Below, in pieces: positions 22,051-33,948 of a stretch of DNA of 64,000 nucleotides. The notes below the pieces were generated by a model. That model saw only the letters and a list, made by a program, of their open reading frames with translations. It did not search any database and was not told the origin of the DNA. Source of the DNA: Paulinella micropora. Its lineage: Eukaryota; Cercozoa; Imbricatea; Euglyphida; Paulinellidae. Both the position numbers and the translations under genes were made by a program. Each line of letters begins with the position of its first letter. The stretch's first letter is position 1. The DNA lies in assembly GCA_019918135.1 (NCBI GenBank), contig WBZZ01006267.1, forward strand, positions 33,893 through 97,892. The letters are read 5' to 3'.

Positions 22051-22347
22051 AGGGCCGACGTCTAATTGAGAGAAGCTTTGGACATTAATTAGACCCTTTC
22101 TCCTCAGTTATGTTCATTCACTTATTACTTAATTATACGTTAGTAGTAGTTGTTTCTGTTACTAGTATTGTTAGTTGTTAATACAGTCAACTGTAGTACT
22201 TATCCTGGTACTGGTGGCCCACCAACCTTTTACCATTAACTTTTTTACACATATCTGTACGTTACGTGTGTTAATTTCTGGATGGTACATCCGAGTCTTT
22301 TGTGACGTCGGCATTTGAACTGGCGGGAATTGTTTTAGTATTGCCAC
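22051..22347. other. short intergenic stretch, nothing recognised
   Basis: No gene or repeat was recognised between the solo LTR and the 4-bp target duplication of the Gypsy-like element. Confidence 0.5.
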
Positions 22348-22351
22348 TGTT

Positions 22352-22521
22352 TGTAATGCCCCCAACGATAGCTCAATAAAAAGTCGGTAATAGAACCAAA
22401 CACAGTCCTCAAGAACGAGAATGATGTCTCGTTGTACTAGCTCAGTGAAGCCGAAAAGGAAAACGGCAACAGACCAGGAATACGGTGTAGCCGAAAAGGA
22501 AAACGGCAACAGACCAGGAAT
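22352..22521 (-). repeat. partial 3' LTR with an internal 40-bp tandem duplication
   Basis: 22,352-22,481 matches 40,112-40,240 closely. A 33-bp segment (AGCCGAAAAGGAAAACGG...) is then repeated at 22,489-22,521. The outer half of the LTR (the TGTAGGCATC end) is not found before the pol gene, so the LTR is truncated or rearranged. Confidence 0.8.
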
Positions 22522-22713
22522 GCGATCCCCGTCTACGATGTAGTATCAGTGTCGATCGACCTTTCGCACTCGTTTTTTGCGATCGAATGCCAAGTTATAT
22601 CACTGAGTCATTTTAATATTCATAATAATAACTGATGATGCATGATCAAATCATGATACGCTTGGGCAATCAATCAGTTTGTTTGAGACGCATAAAGAAA
22701 AATAGTTTCTTTG

Positions 22714-25265
22714 TCACTGCCTTCGTCTTCTGGCGCGGATTTCTTTGCCTGGTGGTGGGCTACCAACAAAAGTCAGATCGAACTTTGACTGTTCGAGAAT
22801 GTCCCAGATCTTGTTAGGGATTCCGCCCAACGATAATTCAAAAGGGATTTCAAGCACTCGCCTTGGCAGTGTCTGAATGGTCCACGCAGTGTGATCCTTG
22901 TCTCTGGGAGTAATTGTATCATCCCATGTCTCGAGACTTTTTGCGTCTTTATATACTGGCAGATAATGTCTTTCCTTTGGATCCTCGACCGAGTCCGTAC
23001 TTCTCCAGAACTGCAGTATCGGTTGCATTACTTTTGCGGCTGATGATATTTTGAGTGTCCCTGTGACACGTGTTTTTCGTGGAACTGCCACGACCCGCAT
23101 TAAGTATAAGTCTGAGAGAGTGTCATCAGCGACATGTTGTTCCGCTGGTCTCATCAGATAAAAAGCGTCCTTCACCCATGCGATGGTTGCTATTGCGTCA
23201 CCTTCCTTCCATCGCTCATGGACAATCTCGACGTTGCCCGCATTTGGGTCAGTGTCAATCTCCTCATCCTCCTGGTGGACATCCTTTGATCTCATCGACC
23301 TCATCGCCTTCCTCGGTTGGTCGTTGATAAGATCATTTCGCGCTCTGCTTAGCTGCGCCTCTGTGATCTTCTCCTTCTTTCCGCTGTGCTCACGTGGAGA
23401 CTTAGACTGAGTCCCCACCGCGCTTATGCGGTCAGTCTTCTCCTTACTGTCAACCTCACTCTCCTCCTGCTCAGCTATCGGTGCCCGATAAGCATCGTCT
23501 TGATCTATGCCAGCCTCCTTGTGGATGGGCGGCACCTCTTTGAAATCATCTTTCATCCGTTTTAACGCCTCCTCAACGGATTCATCTTCCAATAAGAAGG
23601 GATCATACCTAATCAGCCTTCTTACATTCACAATTTGCACCTTCCCTCTACCCCTGATCTTGTAGTTCAGAGGTCCCGTCTGTTCCATAATCTGATAAGG
23701 TCCTTTCCAGTGAGTGAACAGCTTAGAGCTGACTCCTTTCGGGACCCGAGGATGGTACAACAGTACAATATCCCCAACCTGAAACTTGATCTGATCCAAG
23801 TGCGCTTGTCGCACCCCTTCAGCATCAGTCTTTCGGCGCTCCGCCTCTCTATGCGCCCTGAATATTTGTTCCGCCTCCATCTTCACTCTAAGTCTCATAC
23901 CAAACAACTCATCCGCATCCGCCCAAGTGTCTTTTGGGTGAAGGAGCGAAGTCGGGATATCATGCTCACGCCCATATACTAGCTGATATGGCGAGATTGA
24001 GCTCTTCGAGCCTCCTAACGCCGTAGAGGGTAGACAGTTCATTGCAAACGCAAATGATGGTGCTGCCTCGACCCATGCTCTTTGATTCTCCTTCTTCGTG
24101 CAATACATCTTTAGTGAGGCTTTGAGGGGTCTGTGTACCCGCTCGATTTTCCCATTTGCTCGCGGGTTATAGGCAGTAACGTATTGCCATTTCATCCCGT
24201 AATACTTAGATAGTTTGTCGATGACCTCGTTATTAAAGTCCGAGCCTCGATCAGAACATATCTTTCTTGGTACTCCGATCTGTGAGATGATCCTATCGAT
24301 CAGCGCTTCGGCCGTCGTCTTGCTGGTAACGTCTTTGACAGGGATGATCCACACATAGTTGGTGGCTCTGTCAATAGCCGTAAGGAGGTATTTGTAAGCT
24401 TCTTTCGATTCTGGGAAAGGTCCCACATGATCAATGTGTATAAACTCAAACATCCCCGCATGAAGAGGAAATTCGCCGATCAGGCCAAAATTTGCCTTCA
24501 GCGGTGTTTTGTTTATCTTGCACGGGATGCATGCATCCACCGTCTGATCTATCTCCTCCTTCATCTTCTTCCACCAGAATCGCCTCGCTACGAACATGTG
24601 AATTCGTTGTCGACCCGGATGCGCCAAAAGTGGGCAATTGTGGGCTGCGACAAATATAAATCGTCTCAGACTCTCCGGTACCCAAAGGGTCCATTTGTCC
24701 GGCTGTGGCGCATAGCGGCCGTGAAGGCCTTGTACCACAGTAGACCATCTCTCCATCCCATCTCCTTCAGCTGATCTTTGATCGCTTTCGTCATCTTTAG
24801 CTCATCCGGGTTCTGATACATGTATGAGTTCCTTAAACTCCGGATCTTGAGCCTGTTGTTGCCTCCATACGGTAGGCGAGGCTATATGGATAGTACCATC
24901 TTCTAGCCTTACCCCGATCCTCTCCGGGTCATCGTCTAGGTCACTTCTCCGCTCTTGAGGAGGCTCCGCATAAACTTCCTGCGTCTCCTCTTCTTCCTTC
25001 ATGTTCGCCTTCGCATTCTCATATACCTCATAGGACCACTCAGCGTCCACCTGGGTATGTAGCTCACAAAATATCCCGTGATCCGGACCTTGTGGACTGT
25101 ACCGTAGACCTGTGCGGTCATATCGGACTCACTCGCCATCTCCATCGCCTCAATGTGGCTGACCTCATACACCTTGTCAGTGGACAAGTCTTCCATCTCC
25201 ACCGTGGACACCAACGCCGATACTTCTGAGTTAAACTCTAGCCTAGAGAGGCTATCAGCGACCAC
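22714..25265 (-). pseudogene. Gypsy-like pol: integrase with long C-terminal extension
   Basis: The main frame (24,756-22,714, 680 codons) has the HHCC zinc-binding region (AHNCPLLAHPGR, then CIPCK). It also has the DDE core: HIDHVGPFPES, ICSDRGSDFNN and NPRANGKIERVHRP. After the core comes a chromo/SH3-like segment (FQVGDIVLLYHPRVPKG), then about 280 further residues of charged and globular sequence without a domain I recognise. The upstream parts (25,265-24,802) are in two other frames, starting with the RNase H/connection end VVADSLSRLEF. At least two frameshifts therefore separate it from the RT. Integrase joins the cDNA ends to the target. Confidence 0.85.
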
Positions 25266-27517
25266 ATTTTCGCTTCCCCGGTAGATGGACCGTTGTAAAA
25301 TCGAAACAAGACAAGAACGCTTGCCACCGCAGTTCTAACAAAAAATTGAGGTCCTCCCCACAAATACTCTCTGAGCCTCTTGAACGCCCATACCACCGCC
25401 AACGCCTCTCTTTGCCTTGTGCAACAGTTTCTCTCCGCCGCACACAACTTTCTATTAATACACATGATTGGGCGTAATTTCTTCTCCTCATCTTCCTGGT
25501 GTAATACAGCCCCAATCGCAAACTTAAATGCATCGGTATCGACTACGAATTGTTTCGTGAAGTCGGGCATCGTTAACACCAGTCCTCCATCCTTCGGGTC
25601 TTTGTAAATAAGATCTTTGAGCGTATGAAACGCTTGCAAAGCCTCTTCGCCCCACTTCTCAAAGTCTCCAAAATCAATCATTCTCTCCAACTTAGCCCGT
25701 GTTGCGCCCCAATCGGGTATGAACTGGCTATAGTATTGCGCCATCGCAAGGAATGAGTGCAATTCAGTGCGGCTCTTCGGTATCGGTCGATTCATAATCT
25801 CCTCCCTCTTCTCCTTAGATATCGAGATTCGGTTATGAGAGATCTCGTACCCTAAATATGTCACACTCGTATTGGCAAGTTGACACTTCTTCAGATTGCA
25901 CTTCAGGCCAAAAGCTCCGATGCGCCTGAATATATCGGACAGATGATCGATATGCTCCTCCATTGTGTTAGAGTATACGATAATGTCATCGATATAGCAA
26001 AATGCATATTTTTCCGCTTTCTGTCCCCTCCTTCTCATAAATCCTCCATCTGTCAGATCATCGAACTGACTGCTTAGCATCTTCTGCATCGCCTTCTGAA
26101 AGAGTCCTGGAGTTTGCTTGAGGCCCATCGGAAGCACTTTCCATTGGTATATCTCCATACCCACCACAACCGCCGTCACCCATCTGGACTTTTCTTCCAG
26201 TGGTATTTGCCAGAAGCCATTCTTAAGGTCAATGACCGAATAGAATTTTGCATTCCGCAGTACTCTCCTTCCTTCTTCTAATGTCGGGAGAGGATTTCTC
26301 TCTTCCTCCAGCACCTTGTTAACACGAGCATAGTTAACTGTCAGGCGCCATTCTCCTCCTGGCTTCGGCACTATTCTCGGCTGTGAGACTATTGGAGATG
26401 TTGATCTCTCGATAAAGTCCTCATTGAGCAGCTGTCTTGCTAGCTCCTCCGCTATCTTCGCCTCATGTATACTCAAGTTCGCCCTTCGTGGTGTCGGTGA
26501 CGGCTCCGCACCCGGTATTTTGTAAATAGCCGCAGTGAAATCCTCAGGCTTGACACCACCTGCATGTGGAGGGTCAAAAATTTCCTTGTTCGCCTCCAAT
26601 TGGGCTTTTAAAAGCTCCTTCTCTCTCTCCGTGCCTACTCCTTCTTCTAAAATTTTCCGCGCCACCTCTTGGAAATCTTCATCAGACATCTGCTTATATT
26701 GCTTGAGGGGTTCTCTGTCCTCCTCCAAGCCTAAGTCTTCTTCCGAGACATCATCTAGGCCCGTCTTTTCATACGTGACCGTGTCCGGCTCATCATCTTT
26801 GCCGAGCTCCACCAGCATGTCAATAAGTCTCGCGTATTGCAAAGGAGCCTTACGGGTGTAGAAACCATCAAAGCATGTGAATGCTTGCGGTATCAATTTC
26901 AACTTGTCGAGGTCTCTGAGCTTCCGCTTGTATGCACTGCTCTGCTCAGGAGTTCCCAAACGACAAGCCACCACTAGCTGTTGCTTGCGAGAGGGTACCG
27001 GTATAGGATGATCAATAAGTCGGTCCCTTATTTCCTGCGCCCATATCGCCTTCTCATTACAATAGTATACGGCTTATTTATTTTCAAATACAGTCCGTAA
27101 GCATTCCTTCACTTCAGTTAGTGAACGCGGCCACGTGGGCTCGTCACCCCAGAAATCAGTAATAAAACGTTTAATAGTTTCTGGTGAAGTATCCGGGATT
27201 CGCCCCGTTCTCCTTGGTACAAACGCCTCCCTTTTTTCTTCTCCTACTTTCGCATGGAAACAGTATCTATTAGTAATGTGGACATCTGCTCCTACTCCTT
27301 CCGCAAATCTCGCCAACGACGGGCTTCTTTGTGCGACACATATTATCTCCTCCTTTCGCTTCTCGATTAAGTCATCAATAGACTTTTTGTCCCAATGGCA
27401 TGTCGGAACTGTGACAGTGCACATTTGGGATTTCCAATTGTCGGTCCAGGACAGCTCGTCCGGTCTTATGACATGGGGGTGAACGTACACCTCAAGTGCC
27501 TCATGTGCGATGGCCAT
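25238..27517 (-). pseudogene. Gypsy-like pol: reverse transcriptase and RNase H
   Basis: A single frame runs from 27,517 to 25,238 with one in-frame TAA at 27,074-27,076. The RT core has VIDLKNGFWQIPL (motif A), LPMGLKQTPGLFQ (motif B) and the active-site YIDD in YAFCYIDDIIVYSN. RNase H begins at FVVDTDAFKFAIGAVLHQ. The frame is lost near 25,260 in the connection to integrase. It belongs to the Ty3/Gypsy group by RT motif order and by RNase H lying before integrase. Confidence 0.88.
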
Positions 27518-27540
27518 CTTTTTGTGATCCGTCGCTAGAC

Positions 27541-28309
27541 TCAGCTCATAAGCTCATAAGAGTCAGTAGCGTTAATGGGATCAATATCACTCTCCTCTCC
27601 TCTTTTTACTCCATATATCACTCGCCGTGCGGCGCAGTCAATCACAGCCCCCATCGTAGCCAATTGGTCATACGATAGTAATATTGATCCGTGGTAACCG
27701 GGGACGACATAGAGGTCCATACGGTATACTCGTGCGGATTTTAATTTAAAGGTCAGTGTGATGATTCCCGTGATGACCGTCCGGCTACTCACTCCCTTCA
27801 AAGTGCCATTTTTCATATTTACGTCCACCCAGTCCCGGTATCGATTAAAAAAACTTCCGGCCGACAATATTAATATTCGCCATCGTATCATTACCAACTT
27901 TTAATACGGTTTTCAAAGTTTCAAAATAAAGTTCTGTATAACACAAAGCATCGGGCCTGTGTATATTTTCTGTGAGAACAAGAACTTTGCGTTCCAAATT
28001 TTGGAGTCTTGTCTCCAAGTCTTTCATCTCCTCCTTCTTCTCCTCTTGTTTCCCCTCACTAACGTTTTTATTATTCAGCGGTATCGGTGCGTTTCCTATG
28101 TCAGTGATATTGACTTGTGGCACTTGAGTGCACTTATTGTCTTTTTTCTCGCCGCCCGCCGCGATCGTTGACATTGATTCAGTTCGTGATTGCTTGCTTG
28201 GCCGAGGCGATGCGCCCGCCATTGGCAACCTCGCCTTCATCGCTAGTTTCGCCTTCCTATTTGCATCAGTTATCATTTGTAATCGTGACGTGTGAACGGG
28301 TATGAAGCT
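27541..28309 (-). pseudogene. Gypsy-like pol: N-terminal region and aspartic protease
   Basis: Two overlapping frames (28,276-27,845 and 27,897-27,541) encode a charged linker with a coiled-coil (LETRLQNLERKVLVLTENI). A retropepsin-like region follows, containing VNMKNGTL, LYVVPGYHGSILLSYDQLA and GAVIDCAARRVIYG. The canonical DTG is not clear, so the catalytic site is uncertain. The reading frame once continued from 36,577-36,720, on the far side of the Copia insertion. Confidence 0.65.
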
Positions 28310-28314
28310 ACCTT

Positions 28315-28709
28315 AGTAAGTATACTAGTAGAAACTGTCTCCGGATACTTGAATAATCGTTTGCGCTGAGGTACTTTGATCAAAGGTTGAAAGGAATATA
28401 ATGAATTTAATCAGGTTAGAAACCAGTGACTGTAACTCAATCAGATTTACCATAAATTTCTAATAAAATAAATACCACAAATTTATACACTGATCTTGTG
28501 GTCAGAAATTCAAGTGACGATTCAGTATGGGCCAACCTTATATTAATTGGTAACTGATTATGAATAACGGTAGTAATATCGTAGTGAATAATAATTATGA
28601 TGGGCAAATATATAAATGGTAATGAATATGATCCGGTCACATATAAATGTTATGTCGTGAAATTGACCATAAAAGGTAACAATATGTTTAGTAAATATTA
28701 TTGCTTACT
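28315..28709 (-). repeat. 3' LTR of the Copia-like element
   Basis: Direct repeat of 36,175-36,571 with about ten differences, ending in AGTAAG on the left and CTTACT on the right. Confidence 0.92.
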
Positions 28710-28944
28710 CTCCCATAACATGTATATATAGATGTATTATATTACTGAAATGATTGGCCATATGAATTTATATGTAAATGAGCGACTTATAATGATGAAG
28801 TATGATATATGTTAATGTTACATTAACACCAAAAATGAAAAAAAATATAAGTCAATTTTATGCATCAAAGGATACAGGTCCTTGCAGCGGTGTAGCATGT
28901 TTGTCGAATAAATTCATCCTTAGTGTCTGAAAGAGCGAAACGCA

Positions 28945-31362
28945 TTAAGCGTTAAAATTTGGTAGAGCGTCCTTAAGTAATACTGTGAGCTGCGTGACTA
29001 GCTCTAAGAAGCGCGGCGTCGGTAGTGACTTCGTTAGCATATCCGCCAGGTTGTCCTTTGTCGAAACATGTCGAACGATTGCTTCGCCAGCCCGTACTCG
29101 TTCTACGACGTAATGGTGTTTGAGTGCTAAGTGGCGTGTGCGATCGGTGGCCATGCCGTCCGTCGCGTTCAGAACCGCCCCCCGGTTGTCGTTGTTGATA
29201 GTCGACGGCGTTGGCAACGGAATTCCAACATCCTTACACATGTGCAAAATTGTGATTGCGGTTCGGCATGTTGTAGAGTTGGCGATCGTCTCGGCGTCCT
29301 GAGTCGAAAGCGCAACTGTAGGTTGGCGCAGCTTCGAACTCCATGCTATGGGGCCGGTCGTCATATGTAGTTGGCCAGTTCGCGATCGTCGCGTGTACTC
29401 GCACCCCCCCAGGTTGCTATCGGAATACGAGATGAGCTCGAAGTTGCGAGTTCAAAATGGGAAGAAAATTCCCCTAGGCGTTCGTAGAAATCTGAGGATG
29501 CGAGCTATCGCTGAGTACGCCACGTCAGGCTTCTTTGAAGCGAATACTGCTGCGTGATTGACTGCATAGGTGATCGCCGGTTGAGTTTGAGTCGCAGGCC
29601 AGAGAAGGGCGCTAAGCAAGCGAGGTAGCGAAAAACGCCGAAGCATAGCTTCTTTGCTGGCTGGGGGAGGGTCAGTCGTCGCTGTAGGGGTGGCCACTGG
29701 CTTGGCTTCGTGAAAGTTGAAGTCCCTGAGCATACCCTTAATGTATTCATGCTGATGTATGACTATGCCCTCTGAAGTCTTAACAAACTGCAGACCACAA
29801 AATGTTTTAACTTGTCCTAGGTCTTTCACTCTAAATGAATGTTTCAATGTAATGAATAGGGCATCATGCTCGTCTTCGTTCTTATGAAAAACGAGCAAGT
29901 CATCAGTGCGTAGGAGCAGGTAGGTGGGTAGTTTTGGTCTGCTTGTGACTAGAGGCAGGAAGAAAATGCATGGGTCTAATGTGGACTGTTTGTATCCTAT
30001 ACTTCTTATCTTTGAAGACACATGGTCGAACCACCTTCGCCCTGCCTGAGGTGTCCCATAAAGTGCCTTCTTCAATAATAGGATCATTGAAGGGTCACTT
30101 TTATGTTCGTACCCCTTAGGCGGATAGGCGAAGGCAATGTCTTTCATGTCTGCATGGGAATAGGCTTGTGAGAAATCAAGGTGAGAGATCATGAGGCCAT
30201 TGTATGCAGCATACGAGACTAGTAGTAATAGAAACATGGGTTGCCAGGGCGGTGGGGAAGAACATTCATATGGACTGTAATGAATGTATTCTTTCATTCT
30301 ATTTCCTAATGCTACTAGTCGTGATTTATATTTCTCCTGTCCTGTGGATTCATCTGTGTTTATTGCATCGACAAATGTTGTGTGGACAGGAGGTACGTTT
30401 GCTGCTATTGCTGCGGCTCGAGGTACCCGTTGCAGTGCTTTGCATTCGAATAATCCTTGTAACTCGGCCAGTTGAGCAGCGTGTACCTGTGGGTGTGACT
30501 TTATAGTTTCTTGTGGGATGTGTAGTACTCTTGTGAACAAACAATAGCTGTCCTGTCCTAAGGCCTCCTCCTCCTCCCCCCCAAACTCATGAGGAAAAAT
30601 CATGTGTGCTGTGTGAGTGGGGTGGTTTGCTGGTGTTTGTTTCCTAAGTCTGGATCCAGCAACTATGTTTGTTGATGTTATTGCTGCACCATCCCATGTT
30701 TGTGGTATGCCCTTGTTGCTACTCCATCTGTCTGGTAGAGGGAATTGGGGTGCAGATGAGGAGTGATGGGCTTGGTTTGATGTCGTTTTGTTTTGTTGGA
30801 CTGTATGCAGAGGTGTTGTGTTTGCCTTTTTCTCTTGTGCAACCGTCGTTGTGGGAGTGGGAGCAAGTGCATTGGGTGGGGGAAGGTGTGAGCCAAAAGA
30901 TGGGTTAGGTTGCACGTACAGGCTTGGGGTGTTCTCGGCGATATGTGGAGTTGTTGTGTCATCGTCCAGTGTGTCGAGTGTGTCTTGCGAGGAAGGTGGC
31001 AGTTGGTTTGTTGGCCACCAGCCACTGGGTGTGTTGGAGTTGTGAAATTGTGGCAGTTGGTCCTCGTTTTTCCACTGGACTGGCTGGGTAGTTGGTATGA
31101 TAGTGGTAGGAGACGACGTAGAGTATGTCATGTTGCGCGACACTAGTAGTGGTTGCCAAGGTTGTATGGGTACCTTACAGGTGTAGCCACGAGTCATTGT
31201 ATCAAAACGCACATTGCGTTTTTCTACTGTAGTTGTCTGTCTGGTGTCACGAACGAGAATTTTATTTATTAGTCTCGACGAAATATGTTGTAGCCAATGA
31301 GAGTACCTGGCACGGCGACAGGCTGTGCTTTCGTCGTTTCCATTTTGACCCAGGCGAGGCAA
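28945..31362 (-). pseudogene. Copia-like pol: reverse transcriptase and RNase H
   Basis: The frame 31,362-29,452 holds the RT: MISHLDFSQAYSHADM (motif A), KKALYGTPQAGRRWF and LLRTDDLLVFHKN, where the usual YVDD is RTDD. After an in-frame stop at 29,452-29,454 the same frame continues as RNase H (29,364-28,945: ALSTQDAETIANST and ALKHHYVVERV). The first 250 residues are Pro/Thr/Gln-rich linker. The stop would remove RNase H, and the altered YVDD is likely damaging. Confidence 0.85.
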
Positions 31363-32113
31363 CCGAAGGGTTGCACAATGATTGCACAGGTTTACGGCCC
31401 ATAAGCAATTCCCAAGGGGATTTGCCTTTGTCCTTGCCTCTGCAAAGTCGTGTAACCATTCGGATGGCTAGTGTCGCTTTATGCGTGTCCTCCCAGAATG
31501 TATTAGGCAGGCCTGCGTCTAACTGTGCTGCTAGTGCGCGAGTGTCGTCTGTCCTGTTCATTCTTTCAGCAAAGGGGTTCATGTTTGGCTCGTTTCGTGT
31601 GGTGGTCTTGAGGATGATGCCGTGTTTGTCTGTGTATTCCTTCAGTATCTTAGAAACAAACTCGCCATCTGCTCTTATTTGCTTTAGTTTATTGCCTGAC
31701 TGTCGCTCAAAGAAAGGAAATATACGTATTAGATGTGGCATGTAGAGCTTGGCTTCACGGGTAGGTGTGTAGAGGTCACAAGCGAACTTAGAACGAGAAC
31801 AAGTTACTCTCCCTCCATAATAGTTACCGAATCTTGACTTTACGGGGAATGGGCCGCTGAAATCTATGTTTAGTGCTTTACCTTGCTTATATTCTAGGTC
31901 TAGATAGTTTCCTTTGTACACAGGGGGTTTGTTCGGTTTGCCCCTATTGCATCCATGACATGCTCGTACCAGACGCATCCAGTCTTTGCCAGCGATGCGT
32001 TGCCTACGCTCTTTGCAAACTCGTTCATGATGAGTGGGTTTGCATGCATCAGAGCTCTGTGTAGGGCCATTGGATCGTACGGTGCATGTGATGGCAGGGG
32101 GTTGACTGACCAT
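31262..32113 (-). pseudogene. Copia-like pol: integrase core in a shifted frame
   Basis: It contains the end of the zinc-binding part (RACHGCNRGKPNKP) and the DDE residues in NIDFSGPFPVKS, QIRADGEFVSK and NPFAERMNRT. This block is one frame away from both the upstream and the downstream pol blocks, so there are two frameshifts, near 32,000 and near 31,330. Confidence 0.85.
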
Positions 32114-33948
32114 AATGCAAGGTCTGGTAGGTTGTCGATGGTTGCGGCCAGTGATAGTTGTTCTCTCTGCTTGTACCTGTAGGGTATATATCTTTGATGA
32201 GGGTCGAGTGGTCTCATTCCTGGCTTATCTAACTCATATAGTAAATGCAAATTGAGCCTCCCCCTTGCTAGTATGTTCTTTTTGTCAAGTGTTATGGGTT
32301 TGCCATAGATAAATACTTGACCATTTTGATGGATGATTGTTTTATGCATGTCATGGTCAAGGCGTGGGGTGGGGACAAGGTTGAATGGGAATGACGGTGA
32401 TATGAGTGAGTTGGGAAATGACTGTTTAACCGATTGACCATAACCATTGAGCCACGTCGGAGTGGCAGTAGCCCGCGTCCTCACCGGAAGCGGCTTGCCA
32501 GAGATGTTGTTCAGGAAAGCCGGTTTCTCTTCGCGGATAGACTTGGGGTCGATGGGGGCCTTCTCATGGAATAGCCATCGGTTGCATGCGCTGTCCACGA
32601 CGTCAGGGGGGTTGCCGTCGACCATTAGCGCGTAGTTGACTGTAGGAAGCTTGAGCTCTGCCCGTTCTATATCCATTGTCTCCTGCATCCATTTGCTGTA
32701 TTCGTCCATGTCCTTGAACTCCAAATATTCCAGTTCCGGATGCCTGTTGACATAGTATTGCCACTCGCGTACGTTGGCGAAGTCGAGGGCGGGCGGGTAG
32801 AGGTAGTTTTCATGTTCGGGGTCGTCGAGCTCCGGGTCGTCGATGTCGTCGGACGCATCTTCGTCGGGGATGGTTGCGACATCTGTGGTGTCTTCTTTCG
32901 GGTCCCTTATCGCTTCCAGTTCGTCGAACACATCCGCCATTAACACAAATTCAAATGTGTGCGAGTAGTCGTGTCGTCGTAGGCGTTCGCGCAGTTCTTC
33001 GGCTTCCACACGTCCGGCGGGCGGGTAATAGTTGAGTGGTGGTCTCACTTTGTCATTGAACAGTGATTCAACTTCAGGTACGTATGGTGCCGGAGGCGGT
33101 GAATGCTTCATGTCAGGTTGCCTGTCGGGTATGTTGAGCAAGCGTTTCAATTGCTTCTCCAGTTGTTGTCGCCATCGTTCTCCTGCCGTGCCTATTCCGT
33201 AGGGTTCATATTGCTCTCGCCCGACCTCATCCATTCCAATCGGGGGTGGTGGGAGCGTCATTCGCGGTAGGTCCGTCTCGTTGACTGAGTACGCTTCATC
33301 GAAGTTGGGTATGTCAGGTATGGTAGCAGCGAGCGCAGCGAGATTCGCATTCGGTGTCGGAGTGGTCACAGCGTAGTCTTCTTCGTTTTCCGTGAAGTTA
33401 AGGTGGGCGTTCGATTGTGCAATTGTGGCCGTCCTGGGGTCCACACGTCTGCCCCTCGTCGTAAATTCATCTTGGCTCATTGCCATGTCTACCATTGTGG
33501 GGGAGTCGATGAACAGTGGTGCGTGTGGTCCTCCTTCACGGTAGCGTAACAGCAGTTGGAATGCGAGGTCGCCTAGCTCGGGCTGATCCGTCGGTATGCC
33601 AAGTAGATCGTATCTCGTTCCCCTTTCTCGAAGTTGGTTGATAAGGGGATGTCTCTTCGCGATGTTGCAGAATTCTTTGTGTGCCGGCCAATCGGTTCTT
33701 TGGTGATCGATGTTGCAGTAGTAGATGAGTTGACATCCGCTGCAACGCTTGAGTTTTCCTTCTTGGTTGCCGCAGTAAGTGCAGTCCCATCTAATGCTGC
33801 CTCGCTTGGTTTCGCGTATAGCTTTGCAGTCGACGCAGTCTGGCTTCGTCAGTGCCCACGTTTGTGGGAGTAGGCGGAAGTCTTTCACGATGCTCCAGTA
33901 GGCCAATTGGTCTGTGGTAGGATGACGAAAGCAATGATGTGCATCTGT
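31900..33948 (-). CDS. Copia-like pol N-terminal part: MYND zinc finger, protease, pre-integrase domain
   Basis: The frame is open from the gag stop at 33,949 without a clear ATG and is the same frame as gag. It begins with a MYND-type zinc finger (CTYCGNQEGKLKRCSGCQ, then YYCNIDHQRTDW and HKEFC, about residues 40-80). After a long acidic linker comes the Copia-type protease motif VVDSACNRWLF near 32,590, where DSGA is usual. A GAG-pre-integrase region with ALHRALMHANPLIMNEFAKS follows near 32,050. MYND fingers normally bind Pro-rich partners. A MYND finger is not part of the usual Copia domain set as I know it. The block ends early through a frameshift. Confidence 0.8.
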   Translation of the reverse strand, partial: TDAHHCFRHPTTDQLAYWSIVKDFRLLPQTWALTKPDCVDCKAIRETKRGSIRWDCTYCGNQEGKLKRCSGCQLIYYCNIDHQRTDWPAHKEFCNIAKRHPLINQLRERGTRYDLLGIPTDQPELGDLAFQLLLRYREGGPHAPLFIDSPTMVDMAMSQDEFTTRGRRVDPRTATIAQSNAHLNFTENEEDYAVTTPTPNANLAALAATIPDIPNFDEAYSVNETDLPRMTLPPPPIGMDEVGREQYEPYGIGTAGERWRQQLEKQLKRLLNIPDRQPDMKHSPPPAPYVPEVESLFNDKVRPPLNYYPPAGRVEAEELRERLRRHDYSHTFEFVLMADVFDELEAIRDPKEDTTDVATIPDEDASDDIDDPELDDPEHENYLYPPALDFANVREWQYYVNRHPELEYLEFKDMDEYSKWMQETMDIERAELKLPTVNYALMVDGNPPDVVDSACNRWLFHEKAPIDPKSIREEKPAFLNNISGKPLPVRTRATATPTWLNGYGQSVKQSFPNSLISPSFPFNLVPTPRLDHDMHKTIIHQNGQVFIYGKPITLDKKNILARGRLNLHLLYELDKPGMRPLDPHQRYIPYRYKQREQLSLAATIDNLPDLALWSVNPLPSHAPYDPMALHRALMHANPLIMNEFAKSVGNASLAKTGCVWYEHVMDAIGANRTNPLCTKETI

